DNA of 64,000 bases, taken from the NCBI GenBank assembly GCA_009617715.1, contig VTFK01000072.1, positions 806,001 to 870,000 on the forward strand, given 5' to 3'. This DNA is from Plectrocnemia conspersa (lineage: Eukaryota > Arthropoda > Insecta > Trichoptera > Polycentropodidae). A model generated the notes under the pieces. The model worked only from the letters and a program-made list of their open reading frames with translations. It had not been told where the DNA came from and did not search any database. Positions 12,345 to 23,774 of this stretch are shown here, piece by piece; position 1 is the stretch's first letter; each line of letters begins with the position of its first letter. Position numbers and translations under genes: made by a program.

Positions 12345-12805
12345 ATTTGTCATAAATAATAATGGCATTGCAATAATATTTATGTTTAATGATTATTACT
12401 CAAAATAATAATTTAGTTTATTCAAGTACAGTTAAAATTATTAACTTTTCATTAAACGTTGTATTATTATTAAATTAGCACAGAAAGCTAATCTTGTTAA
12501 TCTAAATGCATGTTTATTAATAATAGCGATATGATAATATGAAAATAGATAAAAAAATAATTTTAAGGATCATTGTAATTGCATACAAAAAAAATGGTAC
12601 ATTATCTAGGGTGAGAAATATGTTCAATATAAACACAAAAAATATAATCTAAAGTATTATATTATTGCCCCACTGTAGTTATTGTGGAATATTATATGCT
12701 TATTAAATTATAAAATCATGTTGCAAAAAAATTACAAAATGGGGCAATAAGGGTCAATAAAAATTAGCTTTTAAGCTAAATAAATTAATAAAAAAAATAA
12801 ATAAT
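12345..12805. other. AT-rich spacer with short inverted repeat
   Basis: A+T-rich, with 11-bp perfect inverted arms (12662-12672 and 12740-12750, TTATTGCCCCA and its complement) that stand out as the only GC-containing words. This may be a remnant of a small non-autonomous element. Confidence 0.45.
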
Positions 12806-12809
12806 AACC

Positions 12810-13580
12810 GGGCATCGTATTGTTCCGCCCATTTATCTAAAATCGTTGGTTTTTATTTATGATGGTCTCTTCTTTATTCTTACACATGTGCTTCTTTGGT
12901 TTAAACTCTTTTTGAAGTTGGTTAACTTTGCAGTAAAAAAACTAATCGCGTTGACTTTTGAGGGTATATGTTTTAATACGTTTTAACACTTATTCTATTC
13001 AGCATACTGGTATATAAAAATAATTTAATGAACTTACTAAATTATATCGATTTGTGATTACATTATATTTTTACTTATTTTAAAATTATTATTAAAATAA
13101 TAAAGAAAATACCATGTCGCACAGGGCCCGCACAACTTGTGCATGTGACAGTTATCCGTTTGGATACCGGAAAAAAAGTTCCTCCCGGCCCTTTCCCGGA
13201 AGATCCGCAGGGGTAAACAAGCGCGGCCGGCTGCTGTCGGAGCGGTCCGCAGGATTTACGACCCCGGCGTGATGTAGTGGCGATTTTACGCTCCTCGTCC
13301 TTTCGAATATTTCGCTTCCGTAAGCTCAACCATGCGCCCTGCGCCCTTGCATATATTTACTGGCTGAGCTTTCACAGACTACGTTACGTACGTTACGTGG
13401 CGTGTGGCATTTTTACCCCCCCCCCCTTTCTCCACCACACTCTCATCCCAGTTGTACGAATTTATGGCACGACAATGTTGATTTAGTCACGTAGATTCGC
13501 CGTTTAGTGCGGATGCTGCGAAAATGGGAACATCCACCTGTTCCTCATTCAATTTCGGAATGTGCCTTATACTAGATTTA
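12810..13580. promoter_or_regulatory. GC-rich island
   Basis: The core at 13110-13270 is among the most GC-rich stretches of the window (CACAGGGCCCGCAC, GCGCGGCCGGCTGC, GACCCCGGCGTGATG). Tandem TACGTTACG words lie near 13381 and a C run near 13418. Open frames on both strands (13075-13329 minus, 13277-13486 plus) have no recognised domain and are expected in GC-rich DNA. It could be a promoter or CpG-type element. Confidence 0.35.
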
Positions 13581-13584
13581 TGAA

Positions 13585-13995
13585 TAAAAAATTGAAATCA
13601 GATATATCAGCCTTTTCTGAACTCATAACCAAAGAAATAATAAATTTGCTTCCTTTAATTCATAGATTTTATTTACGTATTTCTAGTAATTTCTCTCTTG
13701 ATGAATTTCTTAAGCTTGTGTGTAAATCTGGTAAATGACACCATTAAAAAAGCTCTATAAATAATGGTCTGAAAGTTTCAATAATATTGTCTTTATAGAA
13801 ACGTGTGATTTAGCCTTATATGGTATATTAAAATGTATTTATATTTTTTTTTTCTTGTATGTTTGCTTATTTTAGTTTTGTAAATGAAAAGCAAAACTTA
13901 TTTAAAATAATTTGACAGTTGTAAAACATCCAATTGCATATTTTTCGACTAGTCTCAAGTGATACAGTTTAGTATATCATATAATGAACACAAAG
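13585..13995. other. AT-rich spacer
   Basis: No feature recognised. Confidence 0.5.
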
Positions 13996-13999
13996 GAAA

Positions 14000-14420
14000 C
14001 TCAAGTTATTTCCAAGGAAGTGGAAACAAATTTTTAATTCCATTCAAGTTGTCCGTTCGCTGTAGAAAGACGTGGCAACTACGTGACGTTTAACGTTGTT
14101 TTACGTATTCAATCAACATCGCAGTAAACAAAGGAACTGTAAAAATAATTATGCGATCCCTATCCGCACCCCATGCCTAGAGATGGAGGCGGCATACCCT
14201 TTGGATTGAAGGGGGTCGAAAGTGGAAGAGGAGCAATCGAGCCGAAACCATTTTTTAAGGAAATTTCCCATCACATTACATCACTCCTATTAATCAATAT
14301 AAACGCTGACGTGCTCGGCACAGAGCCGGATTGGATTTTTTCAGCTCTGAGATGCTCCGAAGATTTTTTAATATTCCGTCCGGGGAAAGGCCATCAGATT
14401 TGAATTCATTATTGATTAAA
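14000..14420. promoter_or_regulatory. Balanced-composition island
   Basis: Contains ACGTGACGTTTAACG near 14080 and a 76-codon ATG frame at 14173-14403 (starting MPRDGGGIPFGLKG) with no recognisable family. An overlapping frame at 14331-14549 is also open. Candidate regulatory element; a coding role cannot be excluded. Confidence 0.3.
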
Positions 14421-14429
14421 TTAAATCAG

Positions 14430-14745
14430 AACGCCGTCGAATGCTGTAAATATTCATTAGCGCATTTTATGATCAAATCTTATACTTTGTGTTTATCCTT
14501 TATTTTTATAATAGATAATCTGTTTAATATGAAAAAAAATAAGTTATAATCTCAACGAGTTTTTATAAATAAATTATCCAAATTTGAGAGCTTAGCGCTG
14601 AAGTGTCACTAAGTATGCTAAAATGTATGATTTTTATTTAATAATAATATTGTATTATAACGCAATTTTTATTAATACGCCATATGATATATCATATAAT
14701 ATCCAGCTTATGCATTGAATTATTGTTATTTGAGTGCACCGGCTG
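14430..14745. other. AT-rich spacer
   Basis: Contains the palindromic run ATATGATATATCATAT near 14683. Otherwise nothing recognised. Confidence 0.45.
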
Positions 14746-14749
14746 CCTT

Positions 14750-15240
14750 TCAGATTACGCCAATACATAATACATTTTTATTTAATGGCACGTTTAGTTA
14801 TCGTAAAACGGTAGGTTCTTAGAGTAATTTTATATATTTTATCCCCATATATTTCTTTCCATTGTAAATACTGTTGGGGTTTCAACGTATATAAATCAAA
14901 CACGGTACACACATACACAAACACGTGTTAGGGGTGGTCCGGTTCGGGGGTCGAACAGCGAACACCAGATAGGTTAAATAAACACATTAAATCTGTGAAC
15001 AAACATTACACAAAATGTCGCTAAGTTTTTTGCGCTCACTATTGTTTAGTTGTGCTGTGTGGTTTTTGTACGGCTACTGAACATTTGCTATTTGCCATGC
15101 TAGGGATTTATACTATTTTTTGTTTGGCCAATTCATATAATAAACCCTGTTTAATATTATGTCTCAATTTTGACAAGTTAATGTAATGGGTATTATAGAA
15201 AAGGGACGAACGACTTAAGTCGAACGAACAGACATTATTA
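14750..15240. promoter_or_regulatory. Balanced-composition island
   Basis: Includes ACACGTGTTAGG near 14920 and a G-rich GGTCCGGTTCGGGGGTCG stretch near 14936. No gene seen. The GGTTCG word there is not embedded in a tRNA fold that I can draw. Confidence 0.3.
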
Positions 15241-15244
15241 AGAA

Positions 15245-17365
15245 AGCAAATATTTGTTTAATTTATATATTCTGTTTATTGAATAGCTGTGAAGCTTCTA
15301 GTGATTCACTTCAGTCTTTATATTTTAATTATATATTTATCATGAGTTGCTAAAGACATTTTAAATAAAAGCTAGAGCTTTTAATATGTATTGCTATTTA
15401 GTAAATCAAAATTAGGAACACATCTGAGTTGACCTTTATAAAATTTATTTTCAGTCTTGATAAATTTTAATAATTGCATCGGAAAAGAAATTTCGTCGTT
15501 ATATTAGTAGTCCATTTTCTTATGGTTATCCGATTAAATGCCATTGTTTAATGCGGATCAGTTACAACGTTTCGATTGAAAGTGTTTAATGCAGACGTAA
15601 AGCCTTAAAACTTTGATATAAACATATATAATAAATACATGACAATATCTCGACTTCTTAGAGTGAGATTATCGATTACAAAAAATCTTAAATCTTAAGT
15701 ATTTTTAAAATGCTTTCTAATTTAAACATCATCAATTTTTTAATAATATTATTAAAATCTATAGTTCACAGAAGATTGACCATCATTGGTATAAAATGTT
15801 AAAAAAAAACTTATTTTACATAACATTTGTGCATATAGCGAGCGGTTAATATTAATATACAATATTATTACAAAAGATTTGTATTAAAAATAAATTTGTC
15901 ATCATGCACTATTCAAATAAGCCCTAAGCGCAATCCGACAAAGGGTTGTAAAAATAAACAAAAATTCGTCCCAGTATTATTTATTATACTTATTTTTTAT
16001 CCCTACAAACTTTAATCCAATTAGGTTTCGATAAATACCATAAGAAATACTTTTGGTGTGGTATGTGTCCCAAAAAGACCAGGTGCGTGTATTAGGATTT
16101 TAGATGCCTAAACTATAATATATAATATATAAAAAAAGTAAATTATTCAAATACGGGATCGAACCCCTGACGTTATATATAATAGTAAAAGTTTGTTTTA
16201 TTTTTTCTTACTTGAGTGACATGTCACGGAACGGGGTGGTTCCATTGTTAGCAGAAGAGGTATTGATCCCAATTTAAAGTTTTCCATATCTCATGCCATT
16301 GTCAGACGTTAAAGCTTGTTTATTTTTTTTCAACTGGTATTATATGTACCTGGTTTATAGATGTCAGAGCTTTAAAGAACATTTATTTGTGTTTATAAGA
16401 TCTGAACTTTTTACAAAAGAGGACTTAAAAAATTCATATAGTAGGTAGACTGATATTATAATATTTTAAATATTTCATATCACAATAAATTATGTTAAAA
16501 TTAAATTATTTTTACGTATGTATTTACCCTTTGTTAAGTGTTTTGGTTGCATATAGCTCAAAACATAGCCTTAGGGCTAAAACCGTATTCATATGAGAAA
16601 ATATACGATACGAGCTATTAAAGAAGTATTTTCATATGTCACATTGTTCTACGCCTACGCAAAATATACTTTTTTTTACATACATATTATTATATTATGG
16701 CATTGAAAATACCATGCGTTTCGAACAAATACACTATGCCTTGAGCAACATCCCTCAAAAATAAGATATGCCAATTTAAGCATCTGACTTTGTGTACATA
16801 AAATAACATAAAAACACAGTAAATATATATGTTTATAGACAGATTAAAACAATTATTCTTCGATATTCAGCATAAGAATTTCAATTCAGCATCGTAAATA
16901 TTCATTATTATACAAAGTGAACGATGGAATCTAAAGTTTGTATGTTTGTAGTATACTTTTCAATTTGCTGTATTTTATATCAAAGAATAAGGTTTTTCTT
17001 ATTAAATATATAAGACTAGTAGTTCAACAAATTTGTGATGTGGCAATCTATACACAAATATTTACTAATTATACAATTTTTAGATTATATTGGAAGTAAA
17101 AAAATACATATTTTACTGCTCCTTAGTATATTTATTATTTTTATTTTTAAAGTTTTATTGGATAAATTAAAAAATATGTTTTTTTAATTCCTTAATAAAC
17201 GCGCTATATTGGTATCGCACAAAAGAAAATAAACTTAGATAGCCACCAGTATTTTTTTCTTTAGCTTAGAATGGAATATTAATAAATTTACTTTTGTTTT
17301 AAAAACGTTTTTATGTGTTTCATTAATAAAAATATTATTTAGCAAAAAATTTAAAATAAATATAC
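15245..17365. other. AT-rich block
   Basis: Mostly A+T-rich, with one GC-containing patch at 16060-16330 that holds a tRNA-like B-box and the palindrome GTGACATGTCAC (16216-16227). No coding feature seen. Confidence 0.5.
16145..16250 (-). repeat. Possible tRNA-derived SINE remnant (B-box)
   Basis: Read on the minus strand, GTTCGATCC (16156-16164) matches the RNA polymerase III B-box consensus GWTCRANNC, inside GGGGTTCGATCCCGT. A weak A-box-like word lies about 55 bases upstream, and no cloverleaf can be folded convincingly. A similar arrangement is seen at 49430-49500, sharing the inner word ATAATAGTAA, which suggests a dispersed tRNA-derived family rather than a functional tRNA. Confidence 0.3.
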
Positions 17366-17385
17366 GTTTTATGTGTATTTTTCAG

Positions 17386-17700
17386 AGGTCAAAATGTAAT
17401 TTGTCAGCGGAAAGACAGTCAACACACGGACGTTGGACATTACACCCAAAATGGCGTTGTCCACACACACACACGATTTTATCCCAGAACGTGGCAATTA
17501 ATCTCGCTCCCACACTGAATATCGGCCAGGTCAGCTCACCGTCACTCAACTTTGTCCCCGGCCAAGATGAACATACCTAGGCCCTTTGGCCCTACGGGGT
17601 GGGCGCCAGATTAGTGGGGGTGGCCCACACCGGTGGCTATTTGCAATTAGATCTACCACCATGAAATTTGTCCGGTCGCAGGGTTATATACAGAACACCT
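17386..17700 (+). promoter_or_regulatory. Balanced-composition island, possible exon start
   Basis: A good acceptor (GTGTATTTTTCAG ending 17385) precedes an open frame to TAG at 17578-17580 (RSKCNLSAERQSTHG at its start). A donor-like CCAG/GTCAGC lies near 17529. Downstream are a GC-rich patch, a POU/homeodomain-like TATTTGCAATTAG near 17638 and CCACCATG near 17657, which opens only a 14-codon frame. No family recognised. The regulatory reading is favoured; an exon is possible. Confidence 0.25.
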
Positions 17701-17704
17701 GGTG

Positions 17705-18595
17705 AAACATTTTGATAATTTCTTATAAAAAATCTTGCTTTTTAAATTTTTATTTTATATAAAACACCTGAGATCTATGAATAACAAGACTGAAGACAAA
17801 ATTATGCAAATCAAAAGTATTTAAGTCACGTTTAAACTCGGACCACTTACGAAGTATTGTATTTGTAAAAAAGATAAAAACTGTTTATGTCTAATATACT
17901 GTCACAAAAAATGTTTTACAATTTATTTAAGTAGCTTACTTTGCACTACGACTTATAGTCTTAAGAAGAGCTCGGAAATATTTTTTCAGCTACTACCCAA
18001 AAATATATTTGCTTAGGTCGATTTTACCTCCTCGAGTTGCAAAGAAAAACATAACTAATTTATAATATATTATTTTACTATATTATTAAATTTTTTTCTT
18101 CAAACTTTTCAGAACTAAAATTGTACTGTTTTCATGTTTTTAGTTGACTCTCATGTTTTAATTTTTTTATTTATTAGACTAGAAATATTTGGTATTTTTA
18201 TCGATTTCTTCTTCACAGTTTTAAAAGTTGTTGTTGTTTTTTATTTAAAAGGTTATATATCTGCTTTAATCACAAATTTAATGCATGTTTCAATGTGAGA
18301 ATTAAGTTTAAAAATGTTTTTGGCAATCCTCAAGGCTTCTCTAAAATACCAACTTCAATAAACTCACATAAATACTAAAATGTTGCTAAAAAATAATACA
18401 TGTTTTAAAAAATACATAAAATTATAAAATAACACGTATATTTATAAATTTTATTTATAATCTAATTTGAAGATAAGGTTTTGGTTTAATTTTAATTATT
18501 GCTTTTTTAAAAAAAAAAAATAAAATTAGGTATAATTATTATATCGATTGTGAATAAATTTTATTTTGTATGGTTTTATATGCAATTTTAATTTG
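17705..18595. other. AT-rich spacer
   Basis: No feature recognised. Confidence 0.5.
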
Positions 18596-18599
18596 TATG

Positions 18600-18935
18600 G
18601 TTTTTAACAAAAATCAAGCAGGTCCATTGCAGTAAAAAAAAATAGCAATAATTTTGAGGACAAATGGTACTGCAACACTACATTTATAAATATACTTGTC
18701 CTGATTTTGACAAAGTCCAACTGCTCTACAAGATAAATATTAAAATCTAACATAAGAGGTAGGCACTTTCGCGTGAGAGTCAACGCAGAGTGCACGAAGC
18801 TGAAAGAGATCAATTCTAGAATTCCACAGGGAAGTGTCTTGCTTTGGTACTCTACTCAGTTGATCTCCCAAAAATAAGTTCAGCAACAATAGCAAAATTT
18901 GCGTATGATACAGCTGTAATGACATTTATTTTTTA
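18600..18935 (+). pseudogene. Jockey-type reverse transcriptase fragment
   Basis: The + strand conceptual translation contains FRVRVNAECTK (about 18768-18800), then SRIPQGSVL (about 18816-18842), and after one frameshift LYSVDLPKISSATIAKFAY followed by DTAVM (about 18850-18925). This is the Jockey-clade order: strand/turn, AGVPQGSVLGPxLY, then ATFADDTAV with the first catalytic Asp here changed to Tyr. Stops and a frameshift make it dead. It is a different lineage from the LINE at 54-55 kb, which has YADDLKLY. Confidence 0.8.
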
Positions 18936-18939
18936 AAAT

Positions 18940-19250
18940 AAAAATATAGGGCATACAAAATATATTTATTTTCCGATATCTGTTAAAACCGGTTAACCGG
19001 ATTTTGATTTGTAATTAAAACCAGATTTTTTTTTCGGACAAAAATGAGCAACGTTATATTTTTATTTGGATTAAGTATGGATTATCAATTTTCTCAAAAT
19101 TTGAATAAAATGGATACAATAATATAAACATGCAATATATTCATAATTTTAATGATAATGAATTAGAACTTCGCCCATATTCACTTGAAATATTATTACA
19201 GTGAAAAAGTTTGCAGACTCGTATATTTTAAATTAAACTTATGTAATACG
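18940..19250. other. AT-rich spacer with AACCGGTTAACCGG palindrome
   Basis: Overlapping palindromes AACCGGTT and GGTTAACC at 18987-19000 stand in AT-rich DNA. Words of this kind occur in the ends of some hAT elements, but no partner terminus is seen. Confidence 0.35.
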
Positions 19251-19254
19251 AACA

Positions 19255-19560
19255 TTTTAAAGCGAAACATCCTAAAACAACGCTTGATTTAAATTAGAAC
19301 GTGTACGCCCCGGATCATCTCATCACAGAAAAACACAAGCCCTTTAGTTGTCCGCACCTGGGTCCTGAAAAGTATATCAAATTTTCCCTGGCTGTCCCTT
19401 TTTCAGCTTTATTTTATTGTTCTCGTTTTAATCGCCAGTTCTGTGCGAAGGACAGACCACAGTCCGTAAAAATATGAAATATTTCTGTGACATTTCAGCG
19501 ATTTAAGCATCGTCCGTGAAAAGGGTCATTTTTTAGGATTTTATTTGTATATGGTAGGGA
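19255..19560. promoter_or_regulatory. Balanced-composition island
   Basis: Includes GTGTACGCCCCGG near 19302 and GTCCGCACCTGGGTCC near 19349. No coding feature. Confidence 0.3.
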
Positions 19561-19749
19561 TTTTTTTCTTTAATAGAAGTTCACACGGTGTATAAAAAAT
19601 ATATCTTTATATATAATAAACATTTAATTTCCACATATATCATTTTTATTGCAGATTCAACTATATTACTTTAAATGTACGTTTTATTTAGATGAACTAT
19701 ATAGAAAACTGTCTCGAAAGTGGTGTAAAATAATAAAAGTATTTCGTTT

Positions 19750-19970
19750 TTTATGTTATATATTTATGTGTATACGTCCCGCTCGTTGTTTCCACTGACC
19801 CGTGTGGCAGTGGCCTTACATAAAGGCAATAACATAAAGCCGGCGTTCTGCCAGCCACTGGCCATAAAAGCAACATTGCCGTCGGACGCCACTGTTAAAG
19901 CGTCAGTGGCGTCCTCGGCGCTGTATTTTATTCGCGAGCTTTGGGATTTTACGTGAAAAATTAATGTTCA
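19750..19970. promoter_or_regulatory. CATAAA cluster with CAGTGGC dyads
   Basis: Three CATAAA words (19819-19824, 19833-19838, 19863-19868), the core recognised by Caudal- and posterior Hox-type homeodomains, are interleaved with four copies of CAGTGGC or its complement (19808-19814 +, 19854-19860 -, 19888-19894 -, 19904-19910 +). The last two sit in a perfect 10-bp inverted repeat, GACGCCACTG / CAGTGGCGTC (19885-19894 and 19904-19913, 9-base spacer). The open frame through it has no recognised domain. The dense, ordered motifs suggest an enhancer or a structured transcript; the factor identities are inference. Confidence 0.45.
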
Positions 19971-20261
19971 AATTTCAATTGGGAAAAAATATCAGCGAGA
20001 CTCCGTTTACGATTTCACTTTTAAAATGAATTTTCTTCAAAACAAACTTAAAAAAAATTAAATTAAAATATTAACACAGCAATTAAAATTGTATATATAT
20101 ACACACATTATTGAGCTCGAACGCCCTGATGAGTATCGCATACACAAGTTAATGAATTATTGTACATGTAAGCGAGTTAAATTTGACTATATAAAATTTA
20201 CATTTGCTATCATAATATTCCCACTATTTCGGTAAGATTGTTTTGGATAGAGAAACTTCTA

Positions 20262-20645
20262 ATAAAGAATTTAAGAATCACTTTTAAGAGCTAGTGGAGG
20301 TTCTTTCTGAACGTAAACAACGTCTGCGAAAAATATATTAAGATGCTCAGCGTTGTTATGAGGAACGCGTTTCACTTTGACGATCCATTAGTTATTTGTG
20401 TCCTCTGTGACATTTTAATACGCAGTATTCTTGAAAAAAAATCTATAATTTTAAATCCCCGAATAACTAAATATTCCCTTTTAATTGAACAAGTTTAGAA
20501 ATGGTTCTTAAAATACTTTTATAATAGGATATTTGATTATTAACCGTTTTTGTATCGCAGCGTTTTTTTTAGGAGCGTTTGAAAATGATTCGATTAGGTC
20601 TTGCAAAAAGTTAAATGTCGCTAAGCACGTTGACAATCAAACGAT
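20262..20645 (+). pseudogene. Decayed LINE copy (C-terminal RT region)
   Basis: The conceptual translation on the + strand is plainly related to the LINE at 54295-55715. It carries MRNAFHFDDP (about 20370-20400), RSILE, the NPRITKYSLLIEQ block (about 20456-20495) and FDY-PFLYRSVFF (about 20532-20572), as in the longer copy. Multiple stops (including the Trp-to-stop type) and frameshifts. It covers only the region after the YADD motif. Inactive fossil. Confidence 0.85.
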
Positions 20646-20819
20646 AGTTTCAAATTTTGCGTTCTAAATGAATCATTTTTTATTTGTTGTATTGTTAAAA
20701 TTACTCAGAAGGTTATCTCGATTTAGTTTATGTATCGAAAAGCTCACACATACATATAAAATTACGTACATAAATTATGAAATCACGTACAAAATTTAAA
20801 TTAATGCTATTTAGTAAGA

Positions 20820-21080
20820 ATATGTCCGTGTGGTTGGTCGTATACGCCACTTGGGTTGTTTTAGGGCCCGTCATTCCATTTGGGATTACTTTATACTAAA
20901 CACACCCAAACTTTGCCATCCTAATAGTTTACTACAGTAAATCTATAATAATAATAATAATAAATCACATCGGGGATAATTCACAAGGATCCCGGGACCC
21001 AGTTATTCCAACGTGCCCTTGGTTTGTATTAACTCGGAAACAAACTTTACTTATCGACGTCTATTTAATGAATTGAAATT
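20820..21080. promoter_or_regulatory. Balanced-composition island
   Basis: Contains GGGCCCGTCATTCC near 20864 and GGATCCCGGGACCC near 20988, flanking an (AAT)n microsatellite at 20946-20963. No gene seen. Confidence 0.3.
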
Positions 21081-21084
21081 TGTT

Positions 21085-21635
21085 ACCGAAAATTGTTATA
21101 ACACGTAATGGAACTTATACAAATATGATAAATGAATAAACACAGTGATTAAAGTTTATTCATAGGATAAACAGATATTACTACGAAAATAACTCTGAAT
21201 ATATTTAGTATTTTATATATTTTTATTTTTAACTTTTAAGTGTACTTCTCATTTATAATTCCATGTTCCTCACATCGTTCATTGAGCATAGTTTTAAAAA
21301 AAAAATAAAGTTTTATCAATTGCTTATTTAGTGATTTTAATTTTCAGCTTTTACTTATATTATCTCGATAGATAAAAGTCAGAAGCTGATATGTTTTTTT
21401 GTCAGATGTTTTTCTCAGATTTTTTTTTGAAGTTGATAAATAGGTTAAAGAAGCAAATATAAACACTTCTTTAAAATACTTATTGTAAATTATGGGTTTT
21501 AAATATTTTTCTGGAAATTGTTATATTGGACACTCCTGAAAATAAAAAATAATTATTTTAGTGTTTGCTTGGTGTTCTGATTATTAATAAATAAATTCTG
21601 TTGTATTGTAAATATTCTTTTTTTATTTAGCCACA
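21085..21635. other. AT-rich spacer
   Basis: No feature recognised. Confidence 0.5.
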
Positions 21636-21639
21636 GCAA

Positions 21640-22030
21640 AATTATATCGCTCTCCTTATACCGCTCATTAGGATTTAATAACAGCAATCAACTAAATCCA
21701 CGGTAAACCAAGAACCGCATAACAGGTGTATAGCGGTGAAATTATACTCGGTAATAAATATAGGCTCTGTCATGTGTTTAATGTTTATGAAAATTCGCAA
21801 AAATTACCCTCTGCCGAGTCAAATAGGACATTAAAGTGAAATATAAGCTTTTAATGTTTGCCTAATGCGACAATAAATTTAACAAACTACTGCGATCGAA
21901 AGCAGGACGTGGAAATATTTATGCGAATTGCGACAGAGTGTTTCTTTGTGTTTAACAAAATTTCACGTGAAATTAAATTTTATTGCGTCGAAAAGATTAA
22001 TGTTGTTGTATCTACTCTCATATATATTAG
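21640..22030. promoter_or_regulatory. Balanced-composition island
   Basis: Mildly GC-enriched with CpG (GGTAAACCAAGAACCG, CTGCGATCGAAAG). A 61-codon frame at 21858-22043 has no recognised family. Confidence 0.25.
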
Positions 22031-22034
22031 AAAC

Positions 22035-22675
22035 CCAGTATAAAACCCATTACGATTACATCAGCTAAACATTAAAAAAAATCTCAACTAAACTATTTGT
22101 TTTCTAAATATGTTTTATAATTATTAATAGAATAAGGTCAATTGAAAAGTAGTACATAAGATTTAATACAATTATGCAAGCATTCTATTTACATGACACA
22201 AACATGATTTCAAGCTTCCTAAAATAAAAAACGCATTTATTTATTAGTCAAGGGTAATTAGTCAGATAATTAATTCAGGTTCCCTCAGATCACCTTTTGG
22301 TGTTTTTACACTTAAGTTCGTGATCAAGGTTGTCTTTGACTGCTAATTTAAAGGATTTTAAAAAATATTGCAGATCTGTGGTTAAACATATAAGCCCCAA
22401 TTTACTATAATAATTATTATTTAACAGCTGTAATAAAACAAGCTAAAATACCATTATTATCCACGCGAAAAAATTCACATAATTATATTGAATTCACTAA
22501 AGTGATTATAAAATTAAAATAAAAAATTATATAAAAAAATTAACTAATGATATTCACAATAAAATTCGTCATTAAAAATTAAACACATTACGAAACATAT
22601 TACCTCTAAAATAGTGCATTCTATAAGAATAAAAACACATAACTGCATTATAGAGCATTTTAACGGATACGACAG
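22035..22675. other. AT-rich spacer
   Basis: No feature recognised. Confidence 0.5.
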
Positions 22676-22679
22676 AGAA

Positions 22680-23060
22680 CAAACAACTACTTCATTAAAT
22701 CACATTATACGTCTGTTCTCATAAAATGAACTCGCTGTTTTCTTATGGCATCATCACTTTTGATATATGTGAGATGTGTTGCCGGTCGTTATTCGTACAC
22801 AGTATATTTACGCTGTACACCGGAAGTGAAAATTTTTCCCGGAAACTTCCAAATATCGAAAAAATAGGACACGCGCTACCCTAAAAATGATAAAAAAAAG
22901 ATGCGACGACACACGAGACATTAGCATATGGGAGAATGTATAATGTTTTCAGTAACTTAGTACGAACAATATCCCATTATTATCTGGGTGTATCGTAAAA
23001 GTCTTCTGCGTAATTTTAACGAAAGCTCTGTGTAAAAGGATTGTATAGTAATAAATTGCT
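22680..23060. promoter_or_regulatory. Balanced-composition island with ETS site
   Basis: ACCGGAAGTG at 22819-22828 is a perfect ETS-family consensus, followed by TTCCCGGAAACTTCC (a TTCCNGGAA STAT-like dyad at about 22836-22850). No coding feature. Candidate enhancer. Confidence 0.35.
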
Positions 23061-23324
23061 TCGAAAGACTATGTAAATCTCTTTATACCTTATTGGAAAG
23101 AAACAATATGTACTATATTGTATATTTCCAATAAGATTTGATTTAAAGATATTAAAGTTTATTGATCCATCTTAAAAATATTTTATACAAAATTAGACAA
23201 AACTTTATTCACATATGATATATATTTTGATCAATTTATAAATTACGAAACTTATTGTATTGTGACTTTTAATGAAACATACATATTTAAATATTTCAAT
23301 GAAACCAAAAATGCTGATATGCCT

Positions 23325-23770
23325 TGCCTATATTATATACACACGCTCATAGATTGAGAACAATTTTGGGAGAACGATTTTCGTGCGTTGCTCGACTTTT
23401 TCCCGCTTTGTATATTTTTTTCATTCAGAATTACACTCAGTGTAAGGTCTCTAAAACCTCTGAGGGTAATTTGATATACCCATTTTTTTTCGTCCGCTTC
23501 GGGGTGTAAGTGCGTCGTCGTTTGATCTGATTTTGATAAAGTCCTCCGGGCGGGGTGGTTTCGGTACCCTCCCTCGGCGCTTTCCCACGAGCAAAGACTA
23601 AACACACCCTTAAATATATTGTATGTAAGCCGGCAGGGTTTTGGCCGTGACAAATTTGTCAACCCTCGCACAAACCCGGACGCGCAAACAATAAGAATAT
23701 CGCGTTTGAAAGTCAGACTTTTATATATTTGCACGTGTGCATTATATAGTAAGTAATAATACACGCTGGT
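23325..23770. promoter_or_regulatory. Balanced-composition island with long frames on both strands
   Basis: A minus-strand frame of 143 codons (23333-23764) and a + frame of 61 codons overlap. Neither shows a recognised domain, and the minus frame looks like arbitrary sequence (Ser/Arg/Lys mixture). The + strand contains a splice-flanked stretch, listed separately at 23429. Confidence 0.3.
23429..23505 (+). CDS. Weak candidate internal exon
   Basis: The flanks are an acceptor with a T-rich tract ending CATTCAG (23428) and a donor GTAAGTG starting at 23506. The 77 bases between are open, starting NYTQCKVSKTSEG. No family is recognised and the downstream sequence is non-coding. Both splice signals are good, but such pairs occur by chance in 64 kb. 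Confidence 0.2.
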
Positions 23771-23774
23771 GAAA

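Noticed and set aside
14920..14960. GGTTCG-containing patch as a tRNA T-loop
   Set aside because: No acceptor or anticodon stems can be paired around it.
17657..17705. CCACCATG start codon near 17657
   Set aside because: The frame closes after 14 codons.
23333..23764. 143-codon minus-strand open frame
   Set aside because: No recognisable domain, no ATG-plus-context logic, and the residues look arbitrary. It lies in a GC-richer island where stop codons are rarer.
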